Shown here one piece after another: positions 44,050 to 53,568 of a DNA stretch of 64,000 nt. The stretch comes from Vibrio natriegens NBRC 15636 = ATCC 14048 = DSM 759 (GTDB lineage: Bacteria; Pseudomonadota; Gammaproteobacteria; Enterobacterales; Vibrionaceae): NCBI RefSeq assembly GCF_035621455.1, contig NZ_CP141823.1, positions 1,674,001 through 1,738,000 on the forward strand. Direction: 5' to 3'. Made by a program: the position numbers and the translations under genes. The notes beneath the pieces were generated by a model, which was given only the letters and a program-made list of their open reading frames with translations, ran no database searches and was not told where the DNA came from. Position 1 is the stretch's first letter, and every line of letters begins with the position of its first letter.

Positions 44050-46759
44050 ATAGCAGACTGCTTTTTATTTTACTTAGGCAATACTTTTCTAATTCGACTA
44101 GAAATAGCACTGAAGAGGCGACGATCACTATTCGCAGCCATACATCAAACTCCAGAGCTGTTGTTCCAAACAGTACCTGCATGAAAGGTAGATAGGTGAA
44201 GCAAGCTTGAAAGACGATCAGCACCACGATCGCAATTAATACGTAGACATTGCCTATTAACCCTTGTCGACAAAAAGCGGTGTCGAGAATAAATCGAGTA
44301 TTGAACAAATAAAATATTTCAAACATAACCAATGTGTTTACTGCAACGGTACGCGCTCTACTAATGTTTTCTTGCTGTTCCATTTCCCAAACAAACATGC
44401 TGAGAGTACCAAGCATTAATATCAGGGAAACAAATACCACTCGCCAGATCAGGTGTGAAGTTAATAGCGGTGATTTTGCTGAGCGAGGTTTACGTTGCAT
44501 TAGATTTGGTTCTTTGGGTTCAAAAGCCAAGGCTAAGGCAAGTGTAACGGCCGTGATCATGTTAACCCAAAGAATTTGAATGGGTGTGAGGGGCAAGTCT
44601 TTGAACCCCCAAACTACCGCTGCGAGGATAATCAACGCTTCTCCGCCGTTGGTTGGCAGAATAAACAGAATCGCTTTTTTCAGGTTATCGTAGACAGCGC
44701 GTCCTTCTTCTACCGCGGCTGTAATCGACGCGAAATTGTCATCGGTGAGCACCATTTCGGCGGCTTCTTTGGCGGAGTCTGTGCCAGTAATACCCATGGC
44801 TGTCCCTATGTCAGACCGTTTGAGTGCTGGGGCATCATTCACGCCATCTCCAGTCATCGCAACTATCTGTTGATGTTTTTGTAGCGTGTCGACCAGTCGC
44901 ATTTTATGTTCTGGGCTAACGCGAGCATAAACATCAATGTCTTTGGCAACGGCAAAAAGCTCATCGTCTGTCAGCGCATCGATTTGCTGGCCAGTCAGCG
45001 TGTTATGTGAATTGATGAGTCCAATCTGGCTTGCGATTGCTTGTGCCGTAAGCGCATGATCGCCAGTCATCATCTTTACGCGTATTCCAGCATTCTTACA
45101 CACACTAATAGCGTTGATGGCTTCTTGTCTGGGCGGATCTATCAGGCCAAAAAGCCCAAGCATGATGAGCCCATCTTTGACGTCATCAAAGGTGAGTTCA
45201 AGCTGAGTATAATGAGTTGGCCGATATGCAATTGCCAAAACCCGCATCCCTTGTTTGGCCATCATTTCAATCTGCGTGTGCCAGTAATTACGGTCAATTT
45301 CAGTGGTCAAACTGTTCGTATCTGTATCGATATGTTGTTGATTACAGATTTCAATAACTCGTTCTGGCGCACCTTTTATGAAAATAAACGCTTGTCCTTC
45401 ATGATTATGATGAAGTGTTGCCATAAAGCGGTGTTCCGACTCGAAAGGGATAAGATCAGTTCTTGGAAAGTTTTTCGTCTCTGTCTCAATATCTATGCCC
45501 GCTTTCATTCCGGCGATAAGCAGTGCTCCCTCCATCGGGTCACCTTGTATTTGCCACTTTCCATCATGCAGTTGAATGTTGGCATCATTACACAACACCG
45601 CAGCTCTCATCGCCTGAATAAGAAAAGGATGCTGCTCAGGGTAAATCGATGTGTTATCAATAGTCACTTCACCATGAGGGTCGAACCCTGTGCCGCCGAT
45701 TCCGAACTCGTTGTTTGTAGTAATGACTTTTTGTACGGTCATTTCATTTCGCGTAAGGGTTCCGGTCTTATCGGTGCAGATAACTGAAACCGCCCCTAGC
45801 GTTTCTACGGCAGGTAAACGGCGAATAATGGCATTACGTTTGGCCATCCTTTCTACGCCAATAGCAAGCGTGATGGTCATAATTGCGGGTAACCCTTCTG
45901 GAATCGCCGCAACGGCTAGGCTGACAGCCGCAAGAAACATATCTGTGATCGGGTAACCTTGAATCAGCAAGCCATAAATGAAGGTAGCAAGAGCCACAAT
46001 TAAAATCCCAGCGGTTAAAAGGCGACTGAACTGAGCAATTTGCTTAAGGAGTGGGGTGGTGGTGGGTTTTACTCGAGAAACCAGAGAGCTAATTTTTCCC
46101 AGTTCGGTGTCTATGCCAGTTGCCACAACGACACCTGAGCCTTGTCCGTGAGTAATCATCGTTCCTGAATAAGCCATGCAATAACGGTCTGCTAATTCAC
46201 TTTCGGGACTGACGGGGTGAGTGGTTTTCTCTATTGTCATTGACTCACCAGTGAGTATCGCTTCAGCCACTTGTAAGCCTTTAGTGCGAACCAAACGAAG
46301 ATCGGCGGGAACTCGGTCACCTGATTGGAGGATCACAACGTCACCAATAACAAGATCTTCGGCATTGATAGTCGCTTGATGGCCGTTTCGCAGCACTAAA
46401 GCGGTTGGAGCAAGCATGGATTGAATAGCATTGAGCGCATTTTCTGCTTTGCCTTCCTGCAGGAACCCAATAATGGCATTAATGATCACTACGCCTGCGA
46501 TTACTGCTGCATCCACCCAGTGACCGAGCGCAGCGGTGACGACCATAACCACTAACAACACATGAATCAGGACATTGTTAAACTGGCCGAGTAAGCGTTG
46601 GAAAATCGATCGACCATGAGAAGTCGGAAGCTTGTTAGCTCCAAACTTAGCTAGGCGTTGAGATGCCTCTTGAGGCGCTAGGCCGCCTGTTTGGCTAGAG
46701 AGCGTAGCAAAGGTATCTTCGATGGATTTATTGTGCCAAAGGTTGCTAATTTTATCCAT
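44042..46759 (-). CDS. P-type cation-transporting ATPase (P2A/Ca2+-pump type)
   Basis: 905-residue inner-membrane pump with cation_ATPase_N, actuator (LTGES, residues 169-173), phosphorylation (Asp330 in CTDKTGTLTRNE) and nucleotide (KGAPE) domains, and about ten helices. TM4 has IPEGL (residues 286-290), the ion-site motif of Ca2+-type pumps. TM6 (NMITAVTLALALAFEPKEP) lacks the usual acidic D of SERCA-like pumps, so the ion cannot be fixed as Ca2+. AGGCAGG precedes the start at 46759. It is divergent from the formate dehydrogenase module. Confidence 0.88.
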   Translation of the reverse strand: MDKISNLWHNKSIEDTFATLSSQTGGLAPQEASQRLAKFGANKLPTSHGRSIFQRLLGQFNNVLIHVLLVVMVVTAALGHWVDAAVIAGVVIINAIIGFLQEGKAENALNAIQSMLAPTALVLRNGHQATINAEDLVIGDVVILQSGDRVPADLRLVRTKGLQVAEAILTGESMTIEKTTHPVSPESELADRYCMAYSGTMITHGQGSGVVVATGIDTELGKISSLVSRVKPTTTPLLKQIAQFSRLLTAGILIVALATFIYGLLIQGYPITDMFLAAVSLAVAAIPEGLPAIMTITLAIGVERMAKRNAIIRRLPAVETLGAVSVICTDKTGTLTRNEMTVQKVITTNNEFGIGGTGFDPHGEVTIDNTSIYPEQHPFLIQAMRAAVLCNDANIQLHDGKWQIQGDPMEGALLIAGMKAGIDIETETKNFPRTDLIPFESEHRFMATLHHNHEGQAFIFIKGAPERVIEICNQQHIDTDTNSLTTEIDRNYWHTQIEMMAKQGMRVLAIAYRPTHYTQLELTFDDVKDGLIMLGLFGLIDPPRQEAINAISVCKNAGIRVKMMTGDHALTAQAIASQIGLINSHNTLTGQQIDALTDDELFAVAKDIDVYARVSPEHKMRLVDTLQKHQQIVAMTGDGVNDAPALKRSDIGTAMGITGTDSAKEAAEMVLTDDNFASITAAVEEGRAVYDNLKKAILFILPTNGGEALIILAAVVWGFKDLPLTPIQILWVNMITAVTLALALAFEPKEPNLMQRKPRSAKSPLLTSHLIWRVVFVSLILMLGTLSMFVWEMEQQENISRARTVAVNTLVMFEIFYLFNTRFILDTAFCRQGLIGNVYVLIAIVVLIVFQACFTYLPFMQVLFGTTALEFDVWLRIVIVASSVLFLVELEKYCLSKIKSSLLSM

Positions 46760-46857
46760 GAACCTGCCTCTTACTAGTGGCACTTAAGAATATGCTCTTC
46801 GTTTTATAATTATAGAATATCGGCTAGATGATGAGATGAGAAAACAGGGGGAGTATC

Positions 46858-46971
46858 ATGACTTAGCTCAGTGATTTTGATTCACTTCATCTCAATCAAC
46901 TTGTGCATAAAGAGAACCCTATTGAAGTAACGCCTCGCGCGCTACTTTTGGTGTCAGAACGCAACGGGTAA
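46858..46971 (+). pseudogene. possible short gene interrupted by a TAG at codon 3
   Basis: GGGGGAG lies 4 bases before ATG 46858, and the frame reads MT, TAG, then 34 protein-like codons (LSDFDSLHLNQLVHKENPIE, VTPRALLLVSERNG) to a TAA. It looks like a remnant of an N-terminal domain between the ATPase and formate dehydrogenase genes. The family is not recognised. Chance is possible. Confidence 0.25.
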
Positions 46972-46980
46972 CTGTGGACT

Positions 46981-46989
46981 GCTATAATT
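46981..46989 (+). promoter_or_regulatory. extended -10 promoter of the formate dehydrogenase operon
   Basis: TGC-TATAAT is an ideal extended -10 element about 30 bp before the start codon at 47020. No good -35 is present 17 bp upstream, as is usual for extended -10 promoters or those needing an activator. Confidence 0.5.
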
Positions 46990-47019
46990 TATCTAGGTTC
47001 ACGTAGCAAGGTTAAGGCT

Positions 47020-49212
47020 ATGAGCTCTCAGCCGAAAAACTCGTCAAAAGCTTCTAAGGCTCCGGTATCTGGTGTGGGCCATTCCATGCCATCAATTCCA
47101 CTTCTCAATCATATTGCTGTTTGCCCCAAACCGACGCAAACCGTGTGCCCATTTTGCGGTGTAGGGTGTGGGATGCTGCTTTCGTGTAATGAACATGGAA
47201 AAGTTTCTGGTATTAGCCCGTTAGAAAGCCATCCTATCAGCGGGGGGAAGCTGTGTGAAAAAGGATGGAGTAGTCTCTATGCCATTTCACCTGAAAACAG
47301 AATAACTCAGCCATTAAAGCGCATTAAGGATAAATTTACCCCCATCAGTTGGGACGAGGCGCTAGAGGAAATCAGTTCATCTCTGCTTAGTATTATTGAT
47401 GAGTTTGGTTCTGACGCGACTGGGGTGATCAGTAGTGCTCGAGCGACCAATGAAGATAACTACGCGGCTCAGAAATTTGCTCGTGCAGTACTAGGTACCA
47501 ATAACATCGATCATTGCGCCCGTATTTGTCATAGCCCGACTGTCGCAGGTTTACAGCAAGTTCTTGGCTCAGGTGCTATGACTAACAGCATCAAAGATAT
47601 AGTCGAGGCGGAAGTGATCTTAGTGATCGGTGCAGACCCTACGGAAAACCACAGCGTTCTCGGAGGGCAGGTGATGCGTGCCAAACTGGCCGGAGCCAAG
47701 TTAATCGTTATTGATCCCCGAGTGACGCGTTTGGCTAAGCTAGCGGATTTGCACTTGCAGCTTACACCGGGTAGTAATATTGCGCTCATCAATGCCATGA
47801 TTCACGTTATTTTAAGTAATCACTGGCATGATGAGGAGTTTATCGCTGGCCGTTGCGAAGGATTTGAGTCTCTGGAGAAACACGTTGAAGGAATAACGCC
47901 TGAATCCGTGGAGAGTGTTACTGGCGTCGACGCTAATCTGATTCGGCAGGCTGCCCAATATTATAGCCAATCCGAGCGAGCGATGATTCTGTACGGGATG
48001 GGTATCACGCAGTTTGTTAGTGGTACTTCCAGTGTGATTGCGTTGGCGGATTTGGCTCTGATTTGCGGACATATTGGCAAACCGGGCACGGGCATTAATC
48101 CGTTACGCGGACAAAATAATGTGCAGGGCGCTTGTGATATGGGCTGTTTACCTAACGTCTACCCGGGATATCAGTCCGTGGAAGACAGTATTGTTCAGCT
48201 GCGCTTTTCTGATTACTGGGATTGCGATGTGGCATCGACACCGGGTTTAACATCATTAGGCATGACCAAAGCGGCGTTAGCTGGGCATTTTCGGGCTCAA
48301 ATTCTTTTTGGTGAAGACCCCGTGGTAACCGATCCGGACCAAAACCACGTTCGACAAGCTTACAAATCTTTGGACTTGCTGGTGGTTGCCGAATTGACCA
48401 TGACTGAAACAGCAAAACTGGCTGACTATGTTCTTCCTGCTGCTTCGTTTGCTGAGAAGTCGGGCACCTTTACCAATTGTGAACGTCGCGTACAGCACAT
48501 TAACCCTGCTATGACACCTATTGGCGAAGCCATGGCGGATTGGCAGTGGTTGCAAGCACTGGCAAAGAAAATGGGGAGTGACGCATTAAATTGGAGTAAC
48601 AGTGAAGAACTGTTCGATGAGATGGCAGCGATTACACCTGCTTACCAAGGGATGAACTACGCCAAGCTGGATAAGAACTACGGTCTACAGTGGCCTTGCA
48701 ACGACGATGCGCCCGAAGGTACCGCGGTGCTTCATGAAAAAGAGTTTCCTATCGGACGGGCTCGTTTGACACCCGTTAAATACATACCGATTGATGAATC
48801 CACCGACTCTGACTTTCCACTGCTATTAACCACCAATCGGCTGCATTTTCACTATGGCTGTGGTTCCATGACGCGCAAATCACCGTTGTTGGAACGAGAA
48901 ATCCCTCCTGGAATTTTGTTTATTAACCCTAAAGATGCTGATCTCCTCGGGATTTCTTTGTATAGCCCGGTCAGTGTTCGATCAAGACGCGGCTATATCG
49001 AAACACGAGCGGTGATCACCGATGATGTTGCGCCTGGAGTGGTGAGCATGCCTTACCATTTTAAAGAGGCACCATCGAATCAGCTCACCAATACGGCGCA
49101 AGATCCCGTCACCAAAATGCCAGAATTAAAAGCCTGTGCTGTTGAGGTGGAGCTATTGCCTGTTGGGCATAAGCCGCTCGCTCCTTGGGAAAAACCGGGA
49201 GAAGGAAAATGA
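47020..49212 (+). CDS. formate dehydrogenase catalytic subunit (FdhF type, cysteine form)
   Basis: 730-residue molybdopterin enzyme of the FdhF/NarB/NapA class. A 4Fe-4S cluster site is at Cys43, Cys46, Cys50 and Cys79 (CPFCGVGC...CEKGW). Cys170 in HCARICHSPTV is at the place of the selenocysteine of E. coli FDH-H. Other family marks are RGQNNVQGACDMG, NRLHFHYGCGSMTRKSP and SMPYHFKEAPSNQLTN. There is no Tat signal peptide, so it is cytoplasmic. It should oxidise formate to CO2, or reduce CO2, passing electrons to the iron-sulfur subunit encoded next; the stop overlaps that start (ATGA). AAGG precedes the start. Confidence 0.9.
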   Translation: MSSQPKNSSKASKAPVSGVGHSMPSIPLLNHIAVCPKPTQTVCPFCGVGCGMLLSCNEHGKVSGISPLESHPISGGKLCEKGWSSLYAISPENRITQPLKRIKDKFTPISWDEALEEISSSLLSIIDEFGSDATGVISSARATNEDNYAAQKFARAVLGTNNIDHCARICHSPTVAGLQQVLGSGAMTNSIKDIVEAEVILVIGADPTENHSVLGGQVMRAKLAGAKLIVIDPRVTRLAKLADLHLQLTPGSNIALINAMIHVILSNHWHDEEFIAGRCEGFESLEKHVEGITPESVESVTGVDANLIRQAAQYYSQSERAMILYGMGITQFVSGTSSVIALADLALICGHIGKPGTGINPLRGQNNVQGACDMGCLPNVYPGYQSVEDSIVQLRFSDYWDCDVASTPGLTSLGMTKAALAGHFRAQILFGEDPVVTDPDQNHVRQAYKSLDLLVVAELTMTETAKLADYVLPAASFAEKSGTFTNCERRVQHINPAMTPIGEAMADWQWLQALAKKMGSDALNWSNSEELFDEMAAITPAYQGMNYAKLDKNYGLQWPCNDDAPEGTAVLHEKEFPIGRARLTPVKYIPIDESTDSDFPLLLTTNRLHFHYGCGSMTRKSPLLEREIPPGILFINPKDADLLGISLYSPVSVRSRRGYIETRAVITDDVAPGVVSMPYHFKEAPSNQLTNTAQDPVTKMPELKACAVEVELLPVGHKPLAPWEKPGEGK

Positions 49213-50261
49213 CAAAGACTTACCTGTTAGATTCTTTAGATGAACTCCGAATGCATTTACTACAGAGTCGTACTCTGTATCAGGTCGTTGCGAATAGTGA
49301 GAATGGGACAGAAGATTATTTTTGGCAACAAGTGCTTGCACAAGACCTACCGCCTTTGATCAATCAATTACCGACCCATTCGGCTAAGGGGTTCTTCTTC
49401 ACTGAAAACGAGCCACTGTACGTATTTGACGGGAAGTTGTTTAAAGAGACACTGCCAAACGTGGAACCGTTTGTTTTGTTTGGTGTGCAAAGTTGTGATT
49501 TGGTCGCGATTCGTTATCAAGACGAGTTCTTTGAGCAAGACCCATACTATCAAGCTCGCCGCAAACAAGCGTTGTTGGTCGGTGTGGATTGTACTCACCC
49601 ATGTAAGCACGGCTTCTGTCCTACCGTTAATGCGGGTCCGAGTGTGCGAGACGAAACCGCGGATTTAGTTATTCATCCTTTAGACGAGGAATCATGGCTA
49701 TTGGTGGTATTGTCAAAGTTGGGCGAAGAGGCAATACAAGGACTCGATCTTAAAGTGGCGTCGACTCATCATCGGAGCAAGCGCTGGGGAAATATCGCCC
49801 ATTGTGAGCAGGCTTTCCCCGACGATCGTTATCTTATCGAAGGTATCGAAAAAATAAGTGAAGGCTTAGTGACAGAAGAGTTTTGGCAACACGTGGGCAT
49901 CCAATGTTTAGGGTGTTCTGGGTGTACGACTCTTTGTCCAACGTGCTCGTGCTTTGGTACTCGCTCAATTACAGAAAAAAATGGTTCTAAAGACCCTCAT
50001 GCTTCTCAAGGTAACAATGTTTCTCAAGTCAGGTTTTGGGACTCCTGTTTATATGAGGGATTCCAGCGTGAAGCCAGCTTTCACAATCCCACTAAGGAAG
50101 CTGGGAAAAGGGTAGAGCGGTTCTGGTATCACAAATTCAGCATTGATTTTGTACCTGAGTTTGGACGTTATGGCTGTGTGGGGTGCGGACGATGTGAGCA
50201 GACATGCCCTGGAGTTATTGGCGTACATTCACTAATGAAAAGGATAGCCGATGATGTTTAA
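49209..50261 (+). CDS. 4Fe-4S electron-transfer subunit (HydB/AsrA-like)
   Basis: 350-residue cytoplasmic iron-sulfur protein related to the beta subunit of archaeal sulfhydrogenase and to AsrA. The cysteine groups CLGCSGCTTLCPTCSC (residues about 237-252) and CVGCGRCEQTCPG (about 326-338) fit a pair of 4Fe-4S clusters. Further conserved cysteines occur in VDCTHPCKHGFCP. It starts at 49209, overlapping the catalytic subunit's stop, with GGGAGAAGG upstream. It should carry electrons between the molybdenum subunit and the flavin subunit encoded next. Confidence 0.85.
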   Translation: MTKTYLLDSLDELRMHLLQSRTLYQVVANSENGTEDYFWQQVLAQDLPPLINQLPTHSAKGFFFTENEPLYVFDGKLFKETLPNVEPFVLFGVQSCDLVAIRYQDEFFEQDPYYQARRKQALLVGVDCTHPCKHGFCPTVNAGPSVRDETADLVIHPLDEESWLLVVLSKLGEEAIQGLDLKVASTHHRSKRWGNIAHCEQAFPDDRYLIEGIEKISEGLVTEEFWQHVGIQCLGCSGCTTLCPTCSCFGTRSITEKNGSKDPHASQGNNVSQVRFWDSCLYEGFQREASFHNPTKEAGKRVERFWYHKFSIDFVPEFGRYGCVGCGRCEQTCPGVIGVHSLMKRIADDV

Positions 50262-51075
50262 CCTCACGCCGGATAGTATCGAAATTATTGATTTTTATGA
50301 TGATGGCGAAGACACGCGCCATTACCATTTTCGGCTACTCGATTTGGACAGAAAATGGATGAAAACCCAAAGTGGTCAGTTTTTCATGCTTTGCGTACCG
50401 GGGAGTGGTGAAGCACCGTTTACCTTTACTCAGCTACCTGACGATAAGGGAAATTTTAGAGCACTGGTACGCAAAATGGGCACTGTCACAACGGCTCTGT
50501 TCAGAAAAGAACGTGGGGAAATATTGGGCGCTAGGGGGCCTTTTGGTCATGGGTGGCAAGTCAGTGAACTGGTGGATAAGAAGGTTTTAGTCATAGGTGG
50601 TGGGTGTGGCCTCGCGCCCTTGGTTAGCGTTGTTGAACAACTTATCGATCAGCAAAGTTATACTCAGTTGGAAGTGGTTTATGCTGCACGTAACAAGCAA
50701 ACTTTGTTACTGAAACCAGAGCGAGAGCGTTGGAAGCACTGCATTCCTATGTTCAACGTTGTTGAAGATCTCACTGGGCTGGATGAGCAAGATTATTATC
50801 CCGGTACGGCAATCGGCGTTTTACCAAAAGTTCTGCATTCATTTGGTGAGCAGCCAGACTGTGTGCTGGTTGCCGGGCCTGAAGCGATGATGAGTGTGGT
50901 GAGCGAATATTTAGTTTCTTACGGTATCGATGCGAAAGATATTTACCTGTCCGTCGAGCGAAGAATGCACTGTGCGGTGGGGTTGTGCGGACATTGTTAC
51001 CTGAAAAATCATTATGTTTGCACCCATGGCCCAACATTACGTTGGGCCGAGGTGGGTGAATTATTAACCGTATAG
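50251..51075 (+). CDS. FAD/NAD(P)-binding diaphorase subunit (HydG/AsrB-like)
   Basis: 274-residue flavoprotein of the ferredoxin-NADP reductase group, like sulfhydrogenase gamma and AsrB. An FAD domain (SGQFFMLCVPGSGEAPFTF) is followed by an NAD(P) domain (VLVIGGGCGLAPLVSVVEQL). A C-terminal 2Fe-2S site has spacing Cys-x4-Cys-x2-Cys-x7-Cys (HCAVGLCGHCYLKNHYVC). It overlaps the previous gene by 11 bp. With the two upstream subunits it should form a soluble NAD(P)-linked formate dehydrogenase. It converges on ppsA. Confidence 0.87.
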   Translation: MMFNLTPDSIEIIDFYDDGEDTRHYHFRLLDLDRKWMKTQSGQFFMLCVPGSGEAPFTFTQLPDDKGNFRALVRKMGTVTTALFRKERGEILGARGPFGHGWQVSELVDKKVLVIGGGCGLAPLVSVVEQLIDQQSYTQLEVVYAARNKQTLLLKPERERWKHCIPMFNVVEDLTGLDEQDYYPGTAIGVLPKVLHSFGEQPDCVLVAGPEAMMSVVSEYLVSYGIDAKDIYLSVERRMHCAVGLCGHCYLKNHYVCTHGPTLRWAEVGELLTV

Positions 51076-51092
51076 TGCTGTTTAGGTTTGCG

Positions 51093-53507
51093 TTACGGTT
51101 TGTTGGCTTGAGAAATTTCCTGTTCCGCTTTGGCTACCACTGTACAGCCTTTGGCGAACGAGTCTGGGTTGAGTGAAATTGAATCAATGCCACAAGAGAC
51201 AAGAAACTCAGCAAATTCCGGGTGATCAGAAGGTGCTTGCCCACAGATACCGACTTTGCATCCTTTGCTGTGTGCGACATGGATGACTTGCTCAATCAGG
51301 CTTTTAACCGCGTCATCTCGGGCATCAAACATCGGTTTCAGTTCTGCTGAGTCACGGTCAATCCCCAACACTAGTTGAGTTAAGTCGTTACTACCGATAG
51401 AGAAGCCATCAAATCGCTCTGCAAATCGGTCGGCAAGAATGACATTGGATGGTATCTCGCACATTACATAGACTTGCAGCCCGTTTTCTCCTCGTTTAAG
51501 CCCTGCTTCCGCCATTACTTCCAGCACTTTGTCGGCTTCACTGACGGTACGACAGAATGGGATCATCACGATGATGTTATCGAATCCTATCTCTTCTCTG
51601 GCTTTTAAAATCGCCTTACATTCAAGTTGAAATGCTTCTTTGTAACGAGGATGGTAGTAACGTGAGGCTCCGCGTAAACCGAGCATCGGGTTCTCTTCAT
51701 GAAGCTCAAAGAAATCCCCGCCAAGCAAGCCACGATATTCATTTGATTTGAAATCAGACATGCGCACAATGACTGGCCTAGGGTATTGGCTTGCGGCTAT
51801 TTTACTGACGCCAAGGGCGAGGTTATCGACAAAATAATCCGCCAGTGTATCAAACCCTTCACACCGTGTTCTGATTTGGTTTTCGACCTCAGGATCGGTG
51901 ATTTGCTCTGGGTGTAACAGTGCCATCGGGTGCAGCCCTATATGGCTGGAGATAATAAATTCGATACGGGTTAAACCAATCCCAGCAGTAGGTAGTTGCC
52001 ACCAGTGGAAAATACCATCCGGCATGGCGGCGTTGATCATGATTTTCGTTTTAGTCGAAGGCAACGCTTTGAGATCGATCTCTTGCGTGGTGTAGCTGAC
52101 TTCGCCTTCATAAACCTGACCAACTGCACCTTGAGCACAACTCAATGTCACCAGTTGTCCTGATTGGAGTTTCTGTGTCGCGTGTTCGGTACCGACAATC
52201 GCAGGAACTTTAAGCTCGCGGCTAACAATCGCCGCGTGGCTGGTTGGCCCACCTGAGTCGGTGATGATACCAGCCGCTTTACGCATTAACGGCACCCAGT
52301 CCGGATCGGTGCGCTCAGTCACCAGAATGGCTCCCTCTGGAAATGAGTCGATATCATCAGGAGACAGCACTGTGTAGGTTTGGCCGATTGCGATGGCACC
52401 GCCGACACTGGCGCCTTCAAGCAACACCGGTGCGGAGGTTTTTTCCAGCTTATAGTTGACCAACAGAGCGGCATCTCTATGGGATTCCACAGTTTCTGGT
52501 CTCGCCTGAACCATATACAATTGCTGGGTGAGGGTGTCTTTTGCCCACTCCATGTCCATAGGGCAGCCATAATGGCGTTCGATGATCACCGCCCACTTGC
52601 TCAGCTGCAATATTTCGTCATCACTTAGTACCAATTGACTGCGCTCTTCGCTACTGGTTGACAGGGTAATGGTTGGCTGAGTGACGTTTCCTGACTCATT
52701 GAACTGCATTTTTTCCAGTTTATTACCGAGCTGTTTTTCAATGATAGGGCGTTTGTCTGGTTGCTCAAGCAGAGGTTTATAAACCATAAAGCGATCCGGT
52801 GTGACCGAGCCTTTAACAATGGTTTCACCTAAACCCCAACTACCATTAATCATGACCACATCCGGGAAGCCGTTTTCAGTATCCAGACTGAACATAACCC
52901 CCGCGCATTGTGATTCGATCATCTGTTGAACACCAACGGATAAAGCGACTTGTTGGTGCTCGAAGCCTTGTTCTTGACGATAAACAATGGCGCGGTCGGT
53001 ATAAAGGGAAGCGAAACATTGTTTGCAAGCTTCAAGGACTTGTTGATCACCACGAATATTCAGATAACTTTCTTGCTGACCAGCAAAACTGGCTTCAGGG
53101 AGATCTTCTGCGGTGGCGGAGCTACGAACGGCGACGGAAGCTGAAGGCACACCAATTTGTTCGCATAAAGCGTGGTATGCATCTAAGATCGAGTTCTCTT
53201 GCTCTGGGGTAAAGCTTGCCTGACTGATTAGGGTGCGTATGTTCCTACCGGCTTCCGCAAGGCTGATCTCTTCGCGATTCATCCGGTCGAGAAATTCGCC
53301 AATTGGATCGTTCAGTTCATTTTGCGCGAGAAAGTCGCGGAAGAACTGCGCGCTGGTGGCAAAGCCGTCTGGTACCCGAATACCGCTCTCACTGAGTTGG
53401 CTGAGCATTTCACCTAAACTGGCATTTTTGCCTCCGACGAGGCTGACATCTGTTTTATGAAGCTGTTGATAGCGATATATCAACGGTTGCGCGTTTTGTG
53501 TAGACAT
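51093..53507 (-). CDS. ppsA: phosphoenolpyruvate synthase
   Basis: 804-residue enzyme making PEP from pyruvate and ATP (products AMP and phosphate). Order: N-terminal nucleotide-binding domain (LVGGKNASLGEML; SSATAEDLPEASFAGQQES), phospho-histidine domain with His424 (GGPTSHAAIVSRE), C-terminal PEP/pyruvate barrel (GLRGASRYYHP, SIGSNDLTQLVLGIDRDS, GICGQAPSDHPEF). Full length for the family. The start at 53507 has AAGGA about 9 bases upstream; 53549 is the alternative. Last gene of the acsA-E1-E2-ACP-ppsA operon, 61 bp after ACP. The reaction can run backwards to gain ATP in some organisms. Confidence 0.93.
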   Translation of the reverse strand: MSTQNAQPLIYRYQQLHKTDVSLVGGKNASLGEMLSQLSESGIRVPDGFATSAQFFRDFLAQNELNDPIGEFLDRMNREEISLAEAGRNIRTLISQASFTPEQENSILDAYHALCEQIGVPSASVAVRSSATAEDLPEASFAGQQESYLNIRGDQQVLEACKQCFASLYTDRAIVYRQEQGFEHQQVALSVGVQQMIESQCAGVMFSLDTENGFPDVVMINGSWGLGETIVKGSVTPDRFMVYKPLLEQPDKRPIIEKQLGNKLEKMQFNESGNVTQPTITLSTSSEERSQLVLSDDEILQLSKWAVIIERHYGCPMDMEWAKDTLTQQLYMVQARPETVESHRDAALLVNYKLEKTSAPVLLEGASVGGAIAIGQTYTVLSPDDIDSFPEGAILVTERTDPDWVPLMRKAAGIITDSGGPTSHAAIVSRELKVPAIVGTEHATQKLQSGQLVTLSCAQGAVGQVYEGEVSYTTQEIDLKALPSTKTKIMINAAMPDGIFHWWQLPTAGIGLTRIEFIISSHIGLHPMALLHPEQITDPEVENQIRTRCEGFDTLADYFVDNLALGVSKIAASQYPRPVIVRMSDFKSNEYRGLLGGDFFELHEENPMLGLRGASRYYHPRYKEAFQLECKAILKAREEIGFDNIIVMIPFCRTVSEADKVLEVMAEAGLKRGENGLQVYVMCEIPSNVILADRFAERFDGFSIGSNDLTQLVLGIDRDSAELKPMFDARDDAVKSLIEQVIHVAHSKGCKVGICGQAPSDHPEFAEFLVSCGIDSISLNPDSFAKGCTVVAKAEQEISQANKP

Positions 53508-53568
53508 AGTCAGCGTCCTTGTTTTGTTTAAAGGGCTGTCTGCCGTCATTGGCGCGATAGTGCTGCGC

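Noticed and set aside
45041..45787. 248-codon frame on the plus strand
   Set aside because: It lies entirely antisense to the well-supported ATPase gene and has no protein-like motifs or ribosome site.
46876..46900. TTGATT...AATCAA dyad as a possible FNR box before the formate dehydrogenase operon
   Set aside because: The half-sites are about 11 bases apart, whereas FNR needs four; the match is poor.
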